Part shown: positions 54,622-64,000 of the stretch, piece after piece
How the letters are laid out: every line of letters begins with the position of its first letter
Numbering within the stretch: position 1 is the stretch's first letter
Assembly: GCA_902141825.1 (NCBI GenBank)
Contig: CABFPG010000010.1
Span: forward strand, 1 to 64,000
DNA: 64,000 nucleotides
Direction of reading: 5' to 3'
DNA from: Thalassocella blandensis
GTDB taxonomy: Bacteria > Pseudomonadota > Gammaproteobacteria > Pseudomonadales > Cellvibrionaceae
Notes under the pieces: model-generated
Database searches by the model: none
What the model was told of the DNA's origin: nothing
The model's input: the letters and a program-made list of their open reading frames with translations, nothing else
Position numbers and translations under genes: made by a program

Positions 54622-56310
54622 GTGAAGTTATCAGTTTACAACAAAGCTCGTTGTGTACTTTTTGTTGCGGCTTTTATTTTTCCTTTAGCAGCGTGTAACA
54701 GCATTGCCCCTAAATCCAAAGTGGAACCATCGCAGGGCCATATCCAGCAGAACCGTCATGCCGGCGTGGCTGGTACAGACAGTATTCCTGAGCCCGTTAG
54801 TGTTTCTCCTACCGTTCCGTTGCCTAAACCCAAGCAGCATGAACCAACACACACGGTTATAGTGACGAATGTGTCGGTAAAGGAATTGCTATTCTCGATT
54901 GCGCGAGATGCTAATTTAAACCTGGATATCGATGAAGATGTGGATGGGCGAGTAACGCTTAATGCCATTGACCAGCCCTTAAGCGCTTTGTTGGAGCGAA
55001 TTGTTGAAACAACGGATCTGACCTACGAAATTAAAAATGATGTACTGCGTATAAAAAAAGACAAGCCCTATTTAAAAAACTATCGCGTTGACTATATCAA
55101 TATGTCACGCAGCAGCGTCAGCAGTTCTCAGGTGTCCACACAGATTAGTGCAACAGGTCAAGGCGCAGGTAGTTCCAGTGCGGGCGGTGGTTCAAATAAT
55201 TCTTCCACCGAAGTAACCAATAAAGCCGAAAATGCCTTCTGGGATTCGTTGTCTCGCAACATAGAAGGGATAATTTATGTCGAACCTGAAGTTATTACTG
55301 TGACCGATGAAGAGGGTGAAGAATCTGAAAGTCAGGCGGAACCGGCTGCGACAGCCACGGATTCGGATATTGGCAATCCAAATATTATTGTCAATAAAGA
55401 AAGTGGCATTTTAAATGTTCGGGCTACTCGTAAACAGCATTTGGAAATTGAGAAGTTTCTAAATGAAATTCAATTTAGCACTCGTCGCCAGGTGCTCATT
55501 GAAGCCACAATTGCTGAAGTCAAATTAAGTGATTCTTATCAGGCAGGTATTGACTGGCAGTTAGTCGAAAACAACTTGACCAGCACAACTCTGGTCGGGC
55601 AAACCCTCACTGATATCAACTTGTTCGATCGCCCCACTTTTACCATGCAGTACAGCAAAAATGATAATGGCGATACGTTGCAGGGGACCTTGAGTGCATT
55701 AGAAACCTTTGGTGATGTGAGTATTATGTCCAGCCCGAAGGTCATGGCATTAAATAATCAAACCGCGTTGCTAAAAGTTGTCGACAATATTGTGTATTTC
55801 AATATTGAAGTGAACATTGAAACAACCACTTTACCCAATGGGTCCACAGGTATCGGATTTATTACCTATGAAACAGAAGTCAATACTGTACCGGTTGGCT
55901 TTGTCATGAGCGTAACTCCGTTTATCAATGAAAGTAATTCCGTCACTTTGAATGTGCGCCCTACGATTTCTCGTGTCATCGGGCAGGCCAGAGACCCGAA
56001 TCCTGCGCTGGCTGATGCGGGTGTGATCAGCGAAATTCCCGTTATCCAAGTGCGTGAAGTCGAGTCAGTTTTGAAAGTCAGTAGTGGGGATATCGCGGTA
56101 ATGGGTGGGCTGATGCAGGATGAAATCAACAAGTCCAAACGTGGCGTGCCTGTATTAGGGCGTATCCCGTTTGTTGGGCCTTTGTTTCGATACGATGATG
56201 AAACGGTAGATAAAACCGAACTGGTCATTTTTATTCGTCCTGTAGTAATCAACCACGCAAGTATTGATACAGATTTAAGCGAATACCAACGATACCTTCC
56301 GCAAAGGTAG
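54622..56310 (+). CDS. mshL: MSHA-type secretin (MshL-like), outer-membrane lipoprotein
   Basis: A 562-residue secretin lipoprotein with signal and L-A-A-C lipobox. An STN-like domain follows (about 75-150: V-S-V-K-E-L-L-F-S-I-A). After a Ser/Gly-rich low-complexity loop (S-S-S-A-G-G-G-S-N-N) comes the secretin domain from about residue 280 to the end, with V-L-I-E-A-T-I-A-E-V and V-P-V-L-G-R-I-P-F-V-G-P-L-F. The secretin forms the channel for the pilus. Start at GTG 54622 with GAGGTG upstream; the longer TTG start at 54607 overlaps mshM and is less likely. Confidence 0.88.
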   Translation: MKLSVYNKARCVLFVAAFIFPLAACNSIAPKSKVEPSQGHIQQNRHAGVAGTDSIPEPVSVSPTVPLPKPKQHEPTHTVIVTNVSVKELLFSIARDANLNLDIDEDVDGRVTLNAIDQPLSALLERIVETTDLTYEIKNDVLRIKKDKPYLKNYRVDYINMSRSSVSSSQVSTQISATGQGAGSSSAGGGSNNSSTEVTNKAENAFWDSLSRNIEGIIYVEPEVITVTDEEGEESESQAEPAATATDSDIGNPNIIVNKESGILNVRATRKQHLEIEKFLNEIQFSTRRQVLIEATIAEVKLSDSYQAGIDWQLVENNLTSTTLVGQTLTDINLFDRPTFTMQYSKNDNGDTLQGTLSALETFGDVSIMSSPKVMALNNQTALLKVVDNIVYFNIEVNIETTTLPNGSTGIGFITYETEVNTVPVGFVMSVTPFINESNSVTLNVRPTISRVIGQARDPNPALADAGVISEIPVIQVREVESVLKVSSGDIAVMGGLMQDEINKSKRGVPVLGRIPFVGPLFRYDDETVDKTELVIFIRPVVINHASIDTDLSEYQRYLPQR

Positions 56311-56325
56311 TAGCGGAGACGTAGT

Positions 56326-58251
56326 ATGAGTGTATTACTTGACGCCTTAAAAAAAGCGGCACTGGAAAAGCAAAAACGCGAAGGTTTGACCTCTTCTGTG
56401 GGGGAGGGGAAAAATACTTCGGAGCAAACCGTTGCCAATCCAATGCACACGGATGATCATGAAACGCCAAAAACAGCTGCAACCGAATCTGCTGCGTTAA
56501 CTAAGCTGGAGCTGGTAGATACTTCAACTGAATCGAATGAGTCTGCTCACGATAGTGATCAAAGTGAGCCGCAAGCCAGTCAGTCTTCGCAAACTCAGGA
56601 TGAACAACGCGAACATTATTCTCAGCAGGAGTCGGAAGCGGTAGAAAGTACGTTTTACAGTGATGATCATGAATTTATCGCTGATGCGGCAGTGAAGAAT
56701 GTCGAAGTAAATGATTCAAATAGCTCAGTTAATGAGGATGCCAATGAGGCGGCGATACCCGAGAATTCGTCGCACGATACAGAAATAGAAATGATTGTGG
56801 AGCTGGATGATGATGTACTAAATCCACAACAAACTGAAAGCAACGCTGAGTTGCCGGCGCATGCTTCTCACGACGAACCCGATGACCTTGCGCAAGCCCC
56901 CGACGCTTCTGATACGCAAAGCGCAGAAATTGAAGACAAAACCGACACCTTAATCGAAGAAAATTCTTCTGCTGTCAACGCGCAACCGCAAAGTACACCA
57001 GCGCCAATGAGTGATGCGGATTTAAAAGAACTGTTAAGTAATGTTGCGATTGATGATGATCTGGTGAACCAGATCGAAAATCCGCAGGAAACCGCACAGG
57101 ACCAGCGACGGGTGTCTTTTCAGCGATTGTTGGATAAAAATAGAGAAGATGCGAAGAAACGAAAATTTCGATTTTTAATTCTCTATGTCGTGGTCATCAT
57201 TGTTGCCGCGTTAGTTGTAGCGAGTTACTTTTTTTATATTAACAGTCAGTCTCAACAGCTAATACCCGCACAAACCACGTCTTATGTGGATGTGGCAAGC
57301 CCAGAGGATGACGGGGACGAGTTGCAGGCCGAAGAGGACGCTTCAGGTTCGGAGAGCTTGCTAGCTGAACCGTTATCGGAACAATCCGAAATTTCAGAGG
57401 GAGTGGTAACTCAGCAGCCCGCAGATTTGGCAAATACACCATCTGGACTTAAAGGCGCGGCAGCAAGTGCGTCTACTCAGAGTGTTACGAATGAAACGAT
57501 TCAGTCTCACGATGCTGTTGCGCCAAGCAAAACCGACGTCCGTCAGGATTTGGATGATGGTGGGCCGATTCGGAGCAGTCTGGTCCCACACGTTAAACAA
57601 GAAGCCTCTCAGCACCAGTCGGTGGTGGAGCCCAGTCATAACATCATCACCAAAGGTAAATTAAAATCCAAACCTGTAGGTGAGAATATTGCAGTGGCTT
57701 ATCAAGCCTATCAGCAAGGAGATTTTGCTCGTGCAGCCGAATTTTATCGTCGCGCCTTGATTGCTGATCCCTATCATCGCGATGCGTTACTCGGGTCTGC
57801 AGCCGTTGCTGTAGCCCAACAGCGCTACCAAGCGGCAATTGGATTCTATCAAGCGCAACTGAATCGCCGGCCAGATGATGATATTGCCAATGCGGGATTG
57901 TTGGCGTTGGCGGCCGTAGAGGGCGCCACACCGGATATCCTCAGTAAGGTCAATCAATTACTGGCGGATAATCCCAACGCCGCCCATTTATACTTTTTAA
58001 AAGGCTCTTTATTTGCTCGGCAGAAACAGTGGGATGCAGCACAACAGGCATTTTTCAGTGCCTGGAGCATCGAGTCTGAGCGGGCAGACTATACCTACAA
58101 CCTGGCAATTGCATTGGATCATTTGCGGCAGTATAAACAAGCCCTTCGCTTTTATCGGCTAACGCTGCAACTACCCACCATTAATATTTCTTCCCGTCAA
58201 ATATCGCAATTGAATCATCGAATCTCTCAATTGGAGGTGCTGGATGAGTAA
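56326..58251 (+). CDS. mshN: MshN-like TPR membrane protein
   Basis: A 641-residue protein. A short conserved N-terminus (S-V-L-L-D-A-L-K-K-A) precedes a long acidic, Ser/Glu-rich disordered region (about 30-260), one membrane helix (about 283-305), another disordered region, and C-terminal TPR repeats (about 450-635: Y-Q-A-Y-Q-Q-G-D-F-A-R-A; L-A-I-A-L-D-H-L). This matches MshN in type and operon position, though the disordered part is unusually long. It likely links inner-membrane pilus components. It overlaps the next gene by 8 bases. Confidence 0.75.
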   Translation: MSVLLDALKKAALEKQKREGLTSSVGEGKNTSEQTVANPMHTDDHETPKTAATESAALTKLELVDTSTESNESAHDSDQSEPQASQSSQTQDEQREHYSQQESEAVESTFYSDDHEFIADAAVKNVEVNDSNSSVNEDANEAAIPENSSHDTEIEMIVELDDDVLNPQQTESNAELPAHASHDEPDDLAQAPDASDTQSAEIEDKTDTLIEENSSAVNAQPQSTPAPMSDADLKELLSNVAIDDDLVNQIENPQETAQDQRRVSFQRLLDKNREDAKKRKFRFLILYVVVIIVAALVVASYFFYINSQSQQLIPAQTTSYVDVASPEDDGDELQAEEDASGSESLLAEPLSEQSEISEGVVTQQPADLANTPSGLKGAAASASTQSVTNETIQSHDAVAPSKTDVRQDLDDGGPIRSSLVPHVKQEASQHQSVVEPSHNIITKGKLKSKPVGENIAVAYQAYQQGDFARAAEFYRRALIADPYHRDALLGSAAVAVAQQRYQAAIGFYQAQLNRRPDDDIANAGLLALAAVEGATPDILSKVNQLLADNPNAAHLYFLKGSLFARQKQWDAAQQAFFSAWSIESERADYTYNLAIALDHLRQYKQALRFYRLTLQLPTINISSRQISQLNHRISQLEVLDE

Positions 58252-59932
58252 GCCCAAGCGGCTCGGTGACCAGCTTATTGATAAACAACTGATCACTCAG
58301 GATCAGTTGGAAATTGCGATCACCGAGCAGCGCAAAACGCAAAAGCCTCTCGGTCAGGTGTTTACCGATATGGGGTTTGTCACCGAGTCCGTTATGCGCG
58401 ACATACTCGGTGAAGCGTTGGGCCAGCAGAGTATAGATCTTTCCAGCGCCGTACCGGACCCGGAAGCCCTGGAGTATATCCCCAAATCTCTGGCACAGAG
58501 GCACCATGTATTGCCTGTAAGTTTTGATCGAGAGAATCAGACTATTCAACTGGCCATGAGTGATATCTATGATGTTCTGGTGCAGGAGCGAATTCGCGCA
58601 ACCTTGCCTACCGGGGTAGATATTGAGCCGATACTTTCGAGTGAAGGTGAGATTCATCACGCGATTGACCAGTTTTATGGGTATGAACTTTCTGTTAATG
58701 GCATTCTGAAAGAAATAGAAACCGGAGAAATTGATTACAGCGGTCTGGATGCTCAAGGGGGTGAATACAGTCAACCTCTGGTGCGGCTGGTGGATGCTAT
58801 TTTGGCGGATGCTGTAAAACGGGATGCCTCGGATGTTCACTTTGAACCAGAGGCTGGATTTTTACGTTTACGTTATCGCATCGACGGTGTTTTACATCAA
58901 GTGCGTAGTTTGCATAAAGACTACTGGTCTGCGATAGCGGTGCGAGTCAAAGTTATGTCCGGCATGAACATTGCCGAAACCCGTACACCGCAAGATGGCA
59001 GAATCTCGTTGCGAGTTGGTAGTCGCACAGTAGATTTTCGTGTTTCTTCTCAGCCCACCACACATGGCGAAAATATCGTACTGCGGGTACTCGATCGCTC
59101 TAAAGGGATTGTTCCGCTGGAAAAGTTTGATATTCACGAAAGCACTTTTCAAAAACTCAAATTATTAATGAGTCGCCCCGAAGGCATTATTTTAGTAACC
59201 GGGCCAACGGGTAGTGGTAAGACCACAACGTTGTACTCCATGCTAAATTTTCGTAAGTCGATTGAAGTGAACATCATGACGTTGGAAGATCCTGTGGAAT
59301 ATCCGATGGATTTAATCCGCCAGACGTCGATCAACGAAGTCGCCAAAATGGATTTTGCCAGTGGTATCCGCTCATTAATGCGACAAGACCCCGACATTAT
59401 TTTAGTTGGTGAGGTTCGCGATGAGGCGACTGCTGAAATGGCATTTCGTGCGGCAATGACAGGACATCAGGTTTTTACCACCCTGCATACGAATTCTGCG
59501 CTGGGAGCCTTCCCGCGATTGATCGATATTGGTATTAAAACCAATATCATGGCCGGCAACATTATCGGCGTCATTGGCCAGCGCTTAGTGCGGAAACTTT
59601 GTACCAAGTGTAAGACAGAGCGAATGTCAGAGGACTTTGAGCAGATTATTCTGGGGGTGTCTGAACAAATAAAATTATTTGATGCCGTTGGCTGCGAAAG
59701 CTGCAACCACAGCGGGTTCAGGGGGCGAGTCTGCGTGATGGAAGTGTTGCAGGTGGATACCGAATTTGATGAACTGGTTGCGCACAACGCAACGGCAAAG
59801 GAAATGCGTGACTACGCTATCAGCTCCGGCTTCGTCACCATGGCCGATGAGGGAATCCGGCGAATACTCGCCGGAGAAACCACACTCGAAGAACTCAGTC
59901 GAGTAGTGGATTTGACCAGTCGCTTACAGTAG
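58244..59932 (+). CDS. mshE: MSHA pilus assembly ATPase (MshE)
   Basis: A 562-residue GspE/PilB-family ATPase that powers pilus assembly. The N-terminal about 150 residues carry the MshEN c-di-GMP-binding motif (R-L-G-D-Q-L-I-D-K-Q-L-I; Q-R-K-T-Q-K-P-L-G-Q-V). The ATPase has Walker A G-P-T-G-S-G-K-T-T-T near residue 325, Walker B I-I-L-V-G-E-V-R-D, the Asp/His boxes and a four-Cys zinc motif (C-T-K-C and C-E-S-C). It overlaps mshN by 8 bases. Confidence 0.92.
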   Translation: MSKPKRLGDQLIDKQLITQDQLEIAITEQRKTQKPLGQVFTDMGFVTESVMRDILGEALGQQSIDLSSAVPDPEALEYIPKSLAQRHHVLPVSFDRENQTIQLAMSDIYDVLVQERIRATLPTGVDIEPILSSEGEIHHAIDQFYGYELSVNGILKEIETGEIDYSGLDAQGGEYSQPLVRLVDAILADAVKRDASDVHFEPEAGFLRLRYRIDGVLHQVRSLHKDYWSAIAVRVKVMSGMNIAETRTPQDGRISLRVGSRTVDFRVSSQPTTHGENIVLRVLDRSKGIVPLEKFDIHESTFQKLKLLMSRPEGIILVTGPTGSGKTTTLYSMLNFRKSIEVNIMTLEDPVEYPMDLIRQTSINEVAKMDFASGIRSLMRQDPDIILVGEVRDEATAEMAFRAAMTGHQVFTTLHTNSALGAFPRLIDIGIKTNIMAGNIIGVIGQRLVRKLCTKCKTERMSEDFEQIILGVSEQIKLFDAVGCESCNHSGFRGRVCVMEVLQVDTEFDELVAHNATAKEMRDYAISSGFVTMADEGIRRILAGETTLEELSRVVDLTSRLQ

Positions 59933-59952
59933 ATGCGAAATGGAAGGTATGC

Positions 59953-61161
59953 GTGAGCTTATATAAATACAAGTCCATTGATCAGCACGGAAAAGTATTA
60001 AAAGGACAGATGCATGCCAGCAACATTCTGGAGCTGGAACAGCGCATAGTTAAACAGCAGCAGGATCTTATCAGTTACAACGAGGTAAGAGAGCGGGAGC
60101 TGAAATTTCTTACCAAACGAAAACTCGAACGCAGTGATTTAATTAATCTGGTGTTTCAGCTGGAGCAGTTAACAAAATCTGGAGTACCGCTATTGGATGG
60201 TCTGAAGGATTTAAGAGATAGCGCGAACGGAGGTTACTATCGAGATGTTCTGGCAAGTGTTATTGAATCTATTGAAGGTGGAAAAAAATTCTCTGAAGCC
60301 TTGCGCGAATTTGAAAATGACTTCGACTCGATCTTTATATCGTTGATTGCGGTAGGAGAGGAGTCGGGTGAACTCCCCAAAATTCTAAATGACATGGGGA
60401 ATACCTTGAAATGGATTGATGAGCTGGTATCCGCCACAGTCCGAATTTTGATATATCCGGCAATTGTGGGGGTGGTAGTACTTTCGGTGACCGTTTTTTT
60501 AATGGTGTATTTAGTCCCGAAAATTATTCCCTTTATTGCAGAAATGGGTGGAGAAATTCCATTTCACACCGTTGTACTGATTGCGGTGTCTAATTTTGTC
60601 ACCAATTACTGGTATTTAATTTTTGGCTTGCCTATCGCAGGTTTGATCACTGTGAAATATCTTGCAAAAAAACGCCCCAATGTCAGACGTTTTGTTGACC
60701 GGTTGAAACTCAAAGTCCCAATTGTGGGAAATATTATTTTTAAGATTAAAATTGCACGCTTGATGAATTACATGGCGCTATTGTATTCATCCGGTATCAC
60801 CGTATTGCGTTCGCTCGATATTTGTAAAAATTTGATGGACAACAAAATTTTGGAAGAAGCCGTGGTGGATGTTCGCCAGCGTATCAGTGACGGGGCGAGT
60901 TTGAGCGAAAGTTTTGAGTCCGCACATATTTTTCCTCGCCTTGTGGTGCGCATGGTAAAAGTAGGAGAAAACACGGGTAACTTGGATGAAGCCTTATATA
61001 ATGTCAGTTACTTTTATAATCGTGAGGTACAGGAAGCCATAGATAAAATAGAGCCGGCAATAACACCAATTCTTACCGTGGTGATGGGCGTTTTGCTGGG
61101 GTGGATTATGATGTCGGTACTCGGCCCGATATGGGACACCATTGGGAGTATCGGGACATGA
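59953..61161 (+). CDS. mshG: MSHA pilus inner-membrane platform protein (MshG, GspF family)
   Basis: A 402-residue GspF/PilC-type protein with two homologous T2SF halves. Membrane helices lie near residues 165-190, 210-230 and at the C-terminus (P-I-L-T-V-V-M-G-V-L-L-G-W). L-T-K-S-G-V-P-L-L-D-G and L-Y-S-S-G-I-T-V-L-R-S are the paired family signatures. Start is GTG with GGAAGG upstream. It overlaps the next gene by 4 bases (ATGA). Confidence 0.92.
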   Translation: MSLYKYKSIDQHGKVLKGQMHASNILELEQRIVKQQQDLISYNEVRERELKFLTKRKLERSDLINLVFQLEQLTKSGVPLLDGLKDLRDSANGGYYRDVLASVIESIEGGKKFSEALREFENDFDSIFISLIAVGEESGELPKILNDMGNTLKWIDELVSATVRILIYPAIVGVVVLSVTVFLMVYLVPKIIPFIAEMGGEIPFHTVVLIAVSNFVTNYWYLIFGLPIAGLITVKYLAKKRPNVRRFVDRLKLKVPIVGNIIFKIKIARLMNYMALLYSSGITVLRSLDICKNLMDNKILEEAVVDVRQRISDGASLSESFESAHIFPRLVVRMVKVGENTGNLDEALYNVSYFYNREVQEAIDKIEPAITPILTVVMGVLLGWIMMSVLGPIWDTIGSIGT

Positions 61162-62804
61162 GTAACCGTGTATTTTTTATTACCAGCAATCAGATTAAAG
61201 TATTTGACTGGCATAAAAAACGATTGGCTCATAGTGCAGAGTTTAAGTGCACTGAAGAAGGAATGCGAGACTTCGAAGAATATCTTCAAAGCTCTCCAGC
61301 AACGGTTTCCAATATTCTTTTGGAGTTACTGGAGGAAGAATTTCAGCGGGATAAAATACCGCATGTACTGGGCAAGGATCGGCAAGTCTTATTGGAGCGA
61401 AGTGTTACCAAGCTTTATCGTGACAATAAATACGTGTTTACTAAATGGATAAAGCGCGACCCGGAAGGGCGAAGGGATGATGAATTTTTATTAACGTCGG
61501 TCTCTAACCCGGAGCCTGTCGAAATCTGGTTGGATCTTCTGGAAAAACACCTTGTGCCAGTGGCTGGCATCTGGTCATTGCCCATTATCAGCGAAGACTT
61601 ACTTAAAAAACTGCCGGAAAAATCACAGAGAGTTCTTCTGGTTTCGCGTCAGATGCGCAGTACATTACGTGAAAGCTATTTTAGCGGAGGGAAACTGATC
61701 CTGTCGCGCCAGGTTCGCATTGAGCGTGAAGTGCGAAGACAACGATCGGCCATGGCCTACCTAAGTGCAGGTATTGAACAGATATACCGGTTTTTAAGTA
61801 ATCAGCGCTTTATACAATTCGGCAGTACCCTGGATATTTACTGTTTAATGCCGGAGGATTTGTATGATGAAGCCGTAGCGAGTTTCGTTGATACAGGCTC
61901 ATTGAACTACCACTTCTTCAATCTTGACGATGTATTCAAAACCTTCGGCATTGAGAGTGACTGGGAGGTGGAGGCTGATACTTTATTTGCGTATCTGTGT
62001 TCTATTAAACGTAAAGGCAGTGACCACTATTTGCCAAAGGACAAGACGCAATCTTACGTGCGTCATTTAATTGATAAAAGCATTTACTATACGACAACGC
62101 TTGGGACTGTGTTGCTATTTACCATTGCTGGCCTGCTTTTAGTTAATAGTTTGGAAATTGACGAAAATACCAAATTAGCCAACAGTTCTAAGCTGCGGCT
62201 GGAACAGTATTACAATGATGTTTACGCCGACAAAGAACAGCAAATTGATACGGCTGAATTAATTCAAAGTGCCGTAAATTTTTCCAAGCGCTTATACAAC
62301 GAGGCGCAAGTGTCCCCAGAGCGGTTTATGCTGGATTTAAGCCGGGTCTTTTCCCGTCCTGAATATTCTATGATTCAGCTGCAGGCTTATAATTGGCAAA
62401 AGCTACGCGGGAACGATCTGGATGATTTGCGGCGCGAAGTATGGAAAAAAACAACGCCGAACCTCACCGAGTACATGGAGTACGAATACAATGAACAGGA
62501 GCTGGATGACCAGATTCCAGTTGTGACATTGTCTGGAATTATGGACTGGGAAGCCCTAGGATATCGCAATACAGTCGCTATCATGGAGAAATTTATTGCT
62601 GAGTTGCAAGCACTGGATCAGGTAGATAAGTTGGTTGTAGAAAAAACACCTGTGGATATACGGATAAATTCCAGTTTTCGCGATCAAACAGGCGCTAATT
62701 TCTTTTTGCGAGTCAAGAGCGAAGATGCACGTGCCTATCAAATTCTTTTGCTGTTAAAACCCTCCGAGCCCGATGAGGAGATAGAGGTGGCCAATTATGA
62801 GTGA
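61158..62804 (+). CDS. Large bitopic pilus-assembly protein, PilM/PilN-like candidate
   Basis: A 548-residue protein starting at the ATG overlapping mshG. Residues 1-305 are soluble and probably cytoplasmic (F-F-I-T-S-N-Q-I-K-V-F-D-W at the start). A single membrane helix lies at about 312-333 (T-T-L-G-T-V-L-L-F-T-I-A-G-L-L-L-V). Residues 335-548 would be periplasmic with a coiled-coil beginning. This layout equals PilM plus PilN, or MshI, in one chain, but I see no clear actin-fold ATP motif. It overlaps the next gene by 8 bases. The assignment is by position and topology only. Confidence 0.6.
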   Translation: MSNRVFFITSNQIKVFDWHKKRLAHSAEFKCTEEGMRDFEEYLQSSPATVSNILLELLEEEFQRDKIPHVLGKDRQVLLERSVTKLYRDNKYVFTKWIKRDPEGRRDDEFLLTSVSNPEPVEIWLDLLEKHLVPVAGIWSLPIISEDLLKKLPEKSQRVLLVSRQMRSTLRESYFSGGKLILSRQVRIEREVRRQRSAMAYLSAGIEQIYRFLSNQRFIQFGSTLDIYCLMPEDLYDEAVASFVDTGSLNYHFFNLDDVFKTFGIESDWEVEADTLFAYLCSIKRKGSDHYLPKDKTQSYVRHLIDKSIYYTTTLGTVLLFTIAGLLLVNSLEIDENTKLANSSKLRLEQYYNDVYADKEQQIDTAELIQSAVNFSKRLYNEAQVSPERFMLDLSRVFSRPEYSMIQLQAYNWQKLRGNDLDDLRREVWKKTTPNLTEYMEYEYNEQELDDQIPVVTLSGIMDWEALGYRNTVAIMEKFIAELQALDQVDKLVVEKTPVDIRINSSFRDQTGANFFLRVKSEDARAYQILLLLKPSEPDEEIEVANYE

Positions 62805-63408
62805 TGTACTCAAGCAAATTGATTGGCGAGCGCATAGTTTGCGTCTTACCGCATTTGCTGTGGCCAGTATTTTTTTGGTTTATGCCTATGTCGTTTATGA
62901 CGATAAAACCAACATGTACCTGCAAACACAGGCGCAGTTACAGCAGCAAAAAAATAAGAATAGAAATGCGCTGGATCAAATGGAGGTCTATGAGGCGTTC
63001 TATCCGCAATACCAGCAGCTGGAAAGTCGTGGGCTCGTAGGCAGTAATTTTAGATTGCAATGGATTGAGACACTGAAGAAAGTCAGTGAAATTTATCGGG
63101 TACCAGGTATCGATTTTACTCTGCATAATGCAGAGCCGGCGATAGACACCAGCGAACAGTATTACAGTGACCAGCTGCCACTGAAAACCACTAAAATGGA
63201 TTTAAGTCTGGATATGTTGCATGAAGGGGACTGGTATCGGCTTTTAACTTACATGCATCAATATGCACATGGCGTGTTCAGCGTGGAAGAATGCGAACTT
63301 GTTAGCGCGTCAGAAGGTGAAAGTCGCTTTGGCGGTGTTAATGGAAAATGCAGTTTAAAGTGGTACACCATGCAGGATATCACGCAAGATACATCAGGTG
63401 ATCTATGA
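62797..63408 (+). CDS. PilO/MshJ/GspM-like inner-membrane protein
   Basis: A 203-residue protein: short cytoplasmic N-terminus, membrane helix at about 16-35 (L-T-A-F-A-V-A-S-I-F-L-V-Y-A), then a coiled coil (about 40-75) and a small C-terminal ferredoxin-like part. This is the PilO/GspM layout used in pilus and type II secretion platforms, where MshJ has this role. It starts within the previous gene and overlaps the next by 4 bases. Confidence 0.6.
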   Translation: MSDVLKQIDWRAHSLRLTAFAVASIFLVYAYVVYDDKTNMYLQTQAQLQQQKNKNRNALDQMEVYEAFYPQYQQLESRGLVGSNFRLQWIETLKKVSEIYRVPGIDFTLHNAEPAIDTSEQYYSDQLPLKTTKMDLSLDMLHEGDWYRLLTYMHQYAHGVFSVEECELVSASEGESRFGGVNGKCSLKWYTMQDITQDTSGDL

Positions 63409-64000
63409 GGGTAAACCGGTTTATTTCAATTCCGGTCGACTTAAGCCTGTACGTGTTGCTTTGCATGATGTTATGGGGTGGAGTCGCACACCATAGCCGG
63501 GCGGACAACTACCCCTTTGGTCGCGTATTTACCACACCGGAACAGCGTGAAGCGCTCGATAAAAATCGAGACTCGCTGATCAGTGGTGAGCATGATGCTG
63601 ACGCAGATTCGCTAGAGCTGCAGATGGTGGAAGCGCAAGAAGAAGAGTTTGTTTTATCCGGTTTGCTCATTCGTGGGGATGGGAAAACTCAAGTGTGGGT
63701 GAACGGGGAAAGTGAGCTGAGTGACAAGAAAAAGTCGCACGGACGATTTGGAATACGCGAGCGACCATTGGCAGACCGAAGTGTGCGAATTAAATATCAG
63801 GATAAGTATCGCACGATGAAACCTGGTCAGGTGTGGATTGTGGATGAAGGGGTTGTGAAAGAGCTGCATGAACGACAACCGAAACCCCAATCGAGTTCTT
63901 TGATGCAGTCGGGTTCTTCACCTACTCAATCACCGACTCAAAAGAGCAAGAACCCTCAACCTGAATCCAAACCGACGGATACTCCAGCTGGAATACCGCA
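63405..64000 (+). CDS. Exported pilus-assembly protein, PilP/MshK/GspC-like candidate (partial)
   Basis: The frame begins at the ATG in the overlap with the preceding gene and runs off the window end, so at least 198 residues. A signal peptide (L-Y-V-L-L-C-M-M-L-W-G-G-V-A) is followed by F-G-R-V-F-T-T-P-E-Q-R-E-A-L-D. Next comes a small beta domain (F-V-L-S-G-L-L-I-R-G-D-G-K-T-Q-V-W-V-N-G) of the kind seen in PilP and GspC homology regions, and a Pro/Ser/Gln-rich tail. It probably connects the platform to the secretin. Confidence 0.6.
   Translation, partial: MRVNRFISIPVDLSLYVLLCMMLWGGVAHHSRADNYPFGRVFTTPEQREALDKNRDSLISGEHDADADSLELQMVEAQEEEFVLSGLLIRGDGKTQVWVNGESELSDKKKSHGRFGIRERPLADRSVRIKYQDKYRTMKPGQVWIVDEGVVKELHERQPKPQSSSLMQSGSSPTQSPTQKSKNPQPESKPTDTPAGIP

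Overview
The window reads as chromosome of a marine or polysaccharide-degrading gammaproteobacterium, most like the Cellvibrionaceae group (Saccharophagus, Teredinibacter, Cellvibrio). This rests on gene content and style: a chitinase with poly-serine linkers, fabA/fabB, uvrA with an MFS gene and ssb, ispB divergent from rplU-rpmA-obgE-proB, and an MSHA-type pilus cluster. The taxon is inferred, not proven. No tRNA, rRNA or CRISPR array was found.

Layout. 0-2.4 kb: edge of an IS3-like transposase, the 3' remnant of a REP-associated (RAYT) transposase, a zinc-ribbon/TM2/pilin-like fusion and a structured palindromic repeat. 2.4-6.3 kb: a Fur box, then a PhoX-like lipoprotein with a collagen-like stalk and a di-heme lipoprotein. 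6.3-10 kb: three SPFH genes, the first fused to a cation diffusion facilitator. 10-13 kb: a VolA/Pla-type lipase (minus strand). 14.4-20.3 kb: uvrA, a CsgD/VpsT-type LuxR regulator, a YajR-like MFS transporter and ssb.

21.7-27.4 kb is the most unusual part. Six co-directional genes, all encoding exported products, include a CsgG/HfaB-like outer-membrane lipoprotein with a peptidoglycan-binding tail, an 828-residue protein of about 19 repeats of roughly 37 residues with aligned Asn and Gln positions, a two-repeat paralogue, a YbjN-like protein and two unknowns. I read it as a candidate curli- or holdfast-anchor-like fibre or adhesin system, possibly undescribed.

27.7-43 kb is mainly housekeeping: a DEDDh exonuclease, an RmlD-like protein, fabB, fabA, galU, manB, doxX, pgi, ispB, rplU, rpmA, obgE, proB, hisC and rpsT. 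43.1-50.9 kb: the PdsR/PdsS two-component pair of the proteobacterial dedicated sortase system (no sortase in view), glk, a DMT exporter, two small unknown genes and a CheA-like kinase. 51-52.8 kb: a secreted GH18 chitinase.

53.7-64 kb: an MSHA-type pilus or type II secretion assembly operon in the order mshM, mshL, mshN, mshE, mshG, followed by three inner-membrane or periplasmic genes in MshI/J/K-like (PilM-N-O-P-like) roles; the last runs off the window. Surface attachment is a recurring theme: pilus assembly with a c-di-GMP-binding type ATPase, a CsgD-like regulator, a candidate fibre system, galU and manB for sugar-nucleotide supply, and a chitinase.
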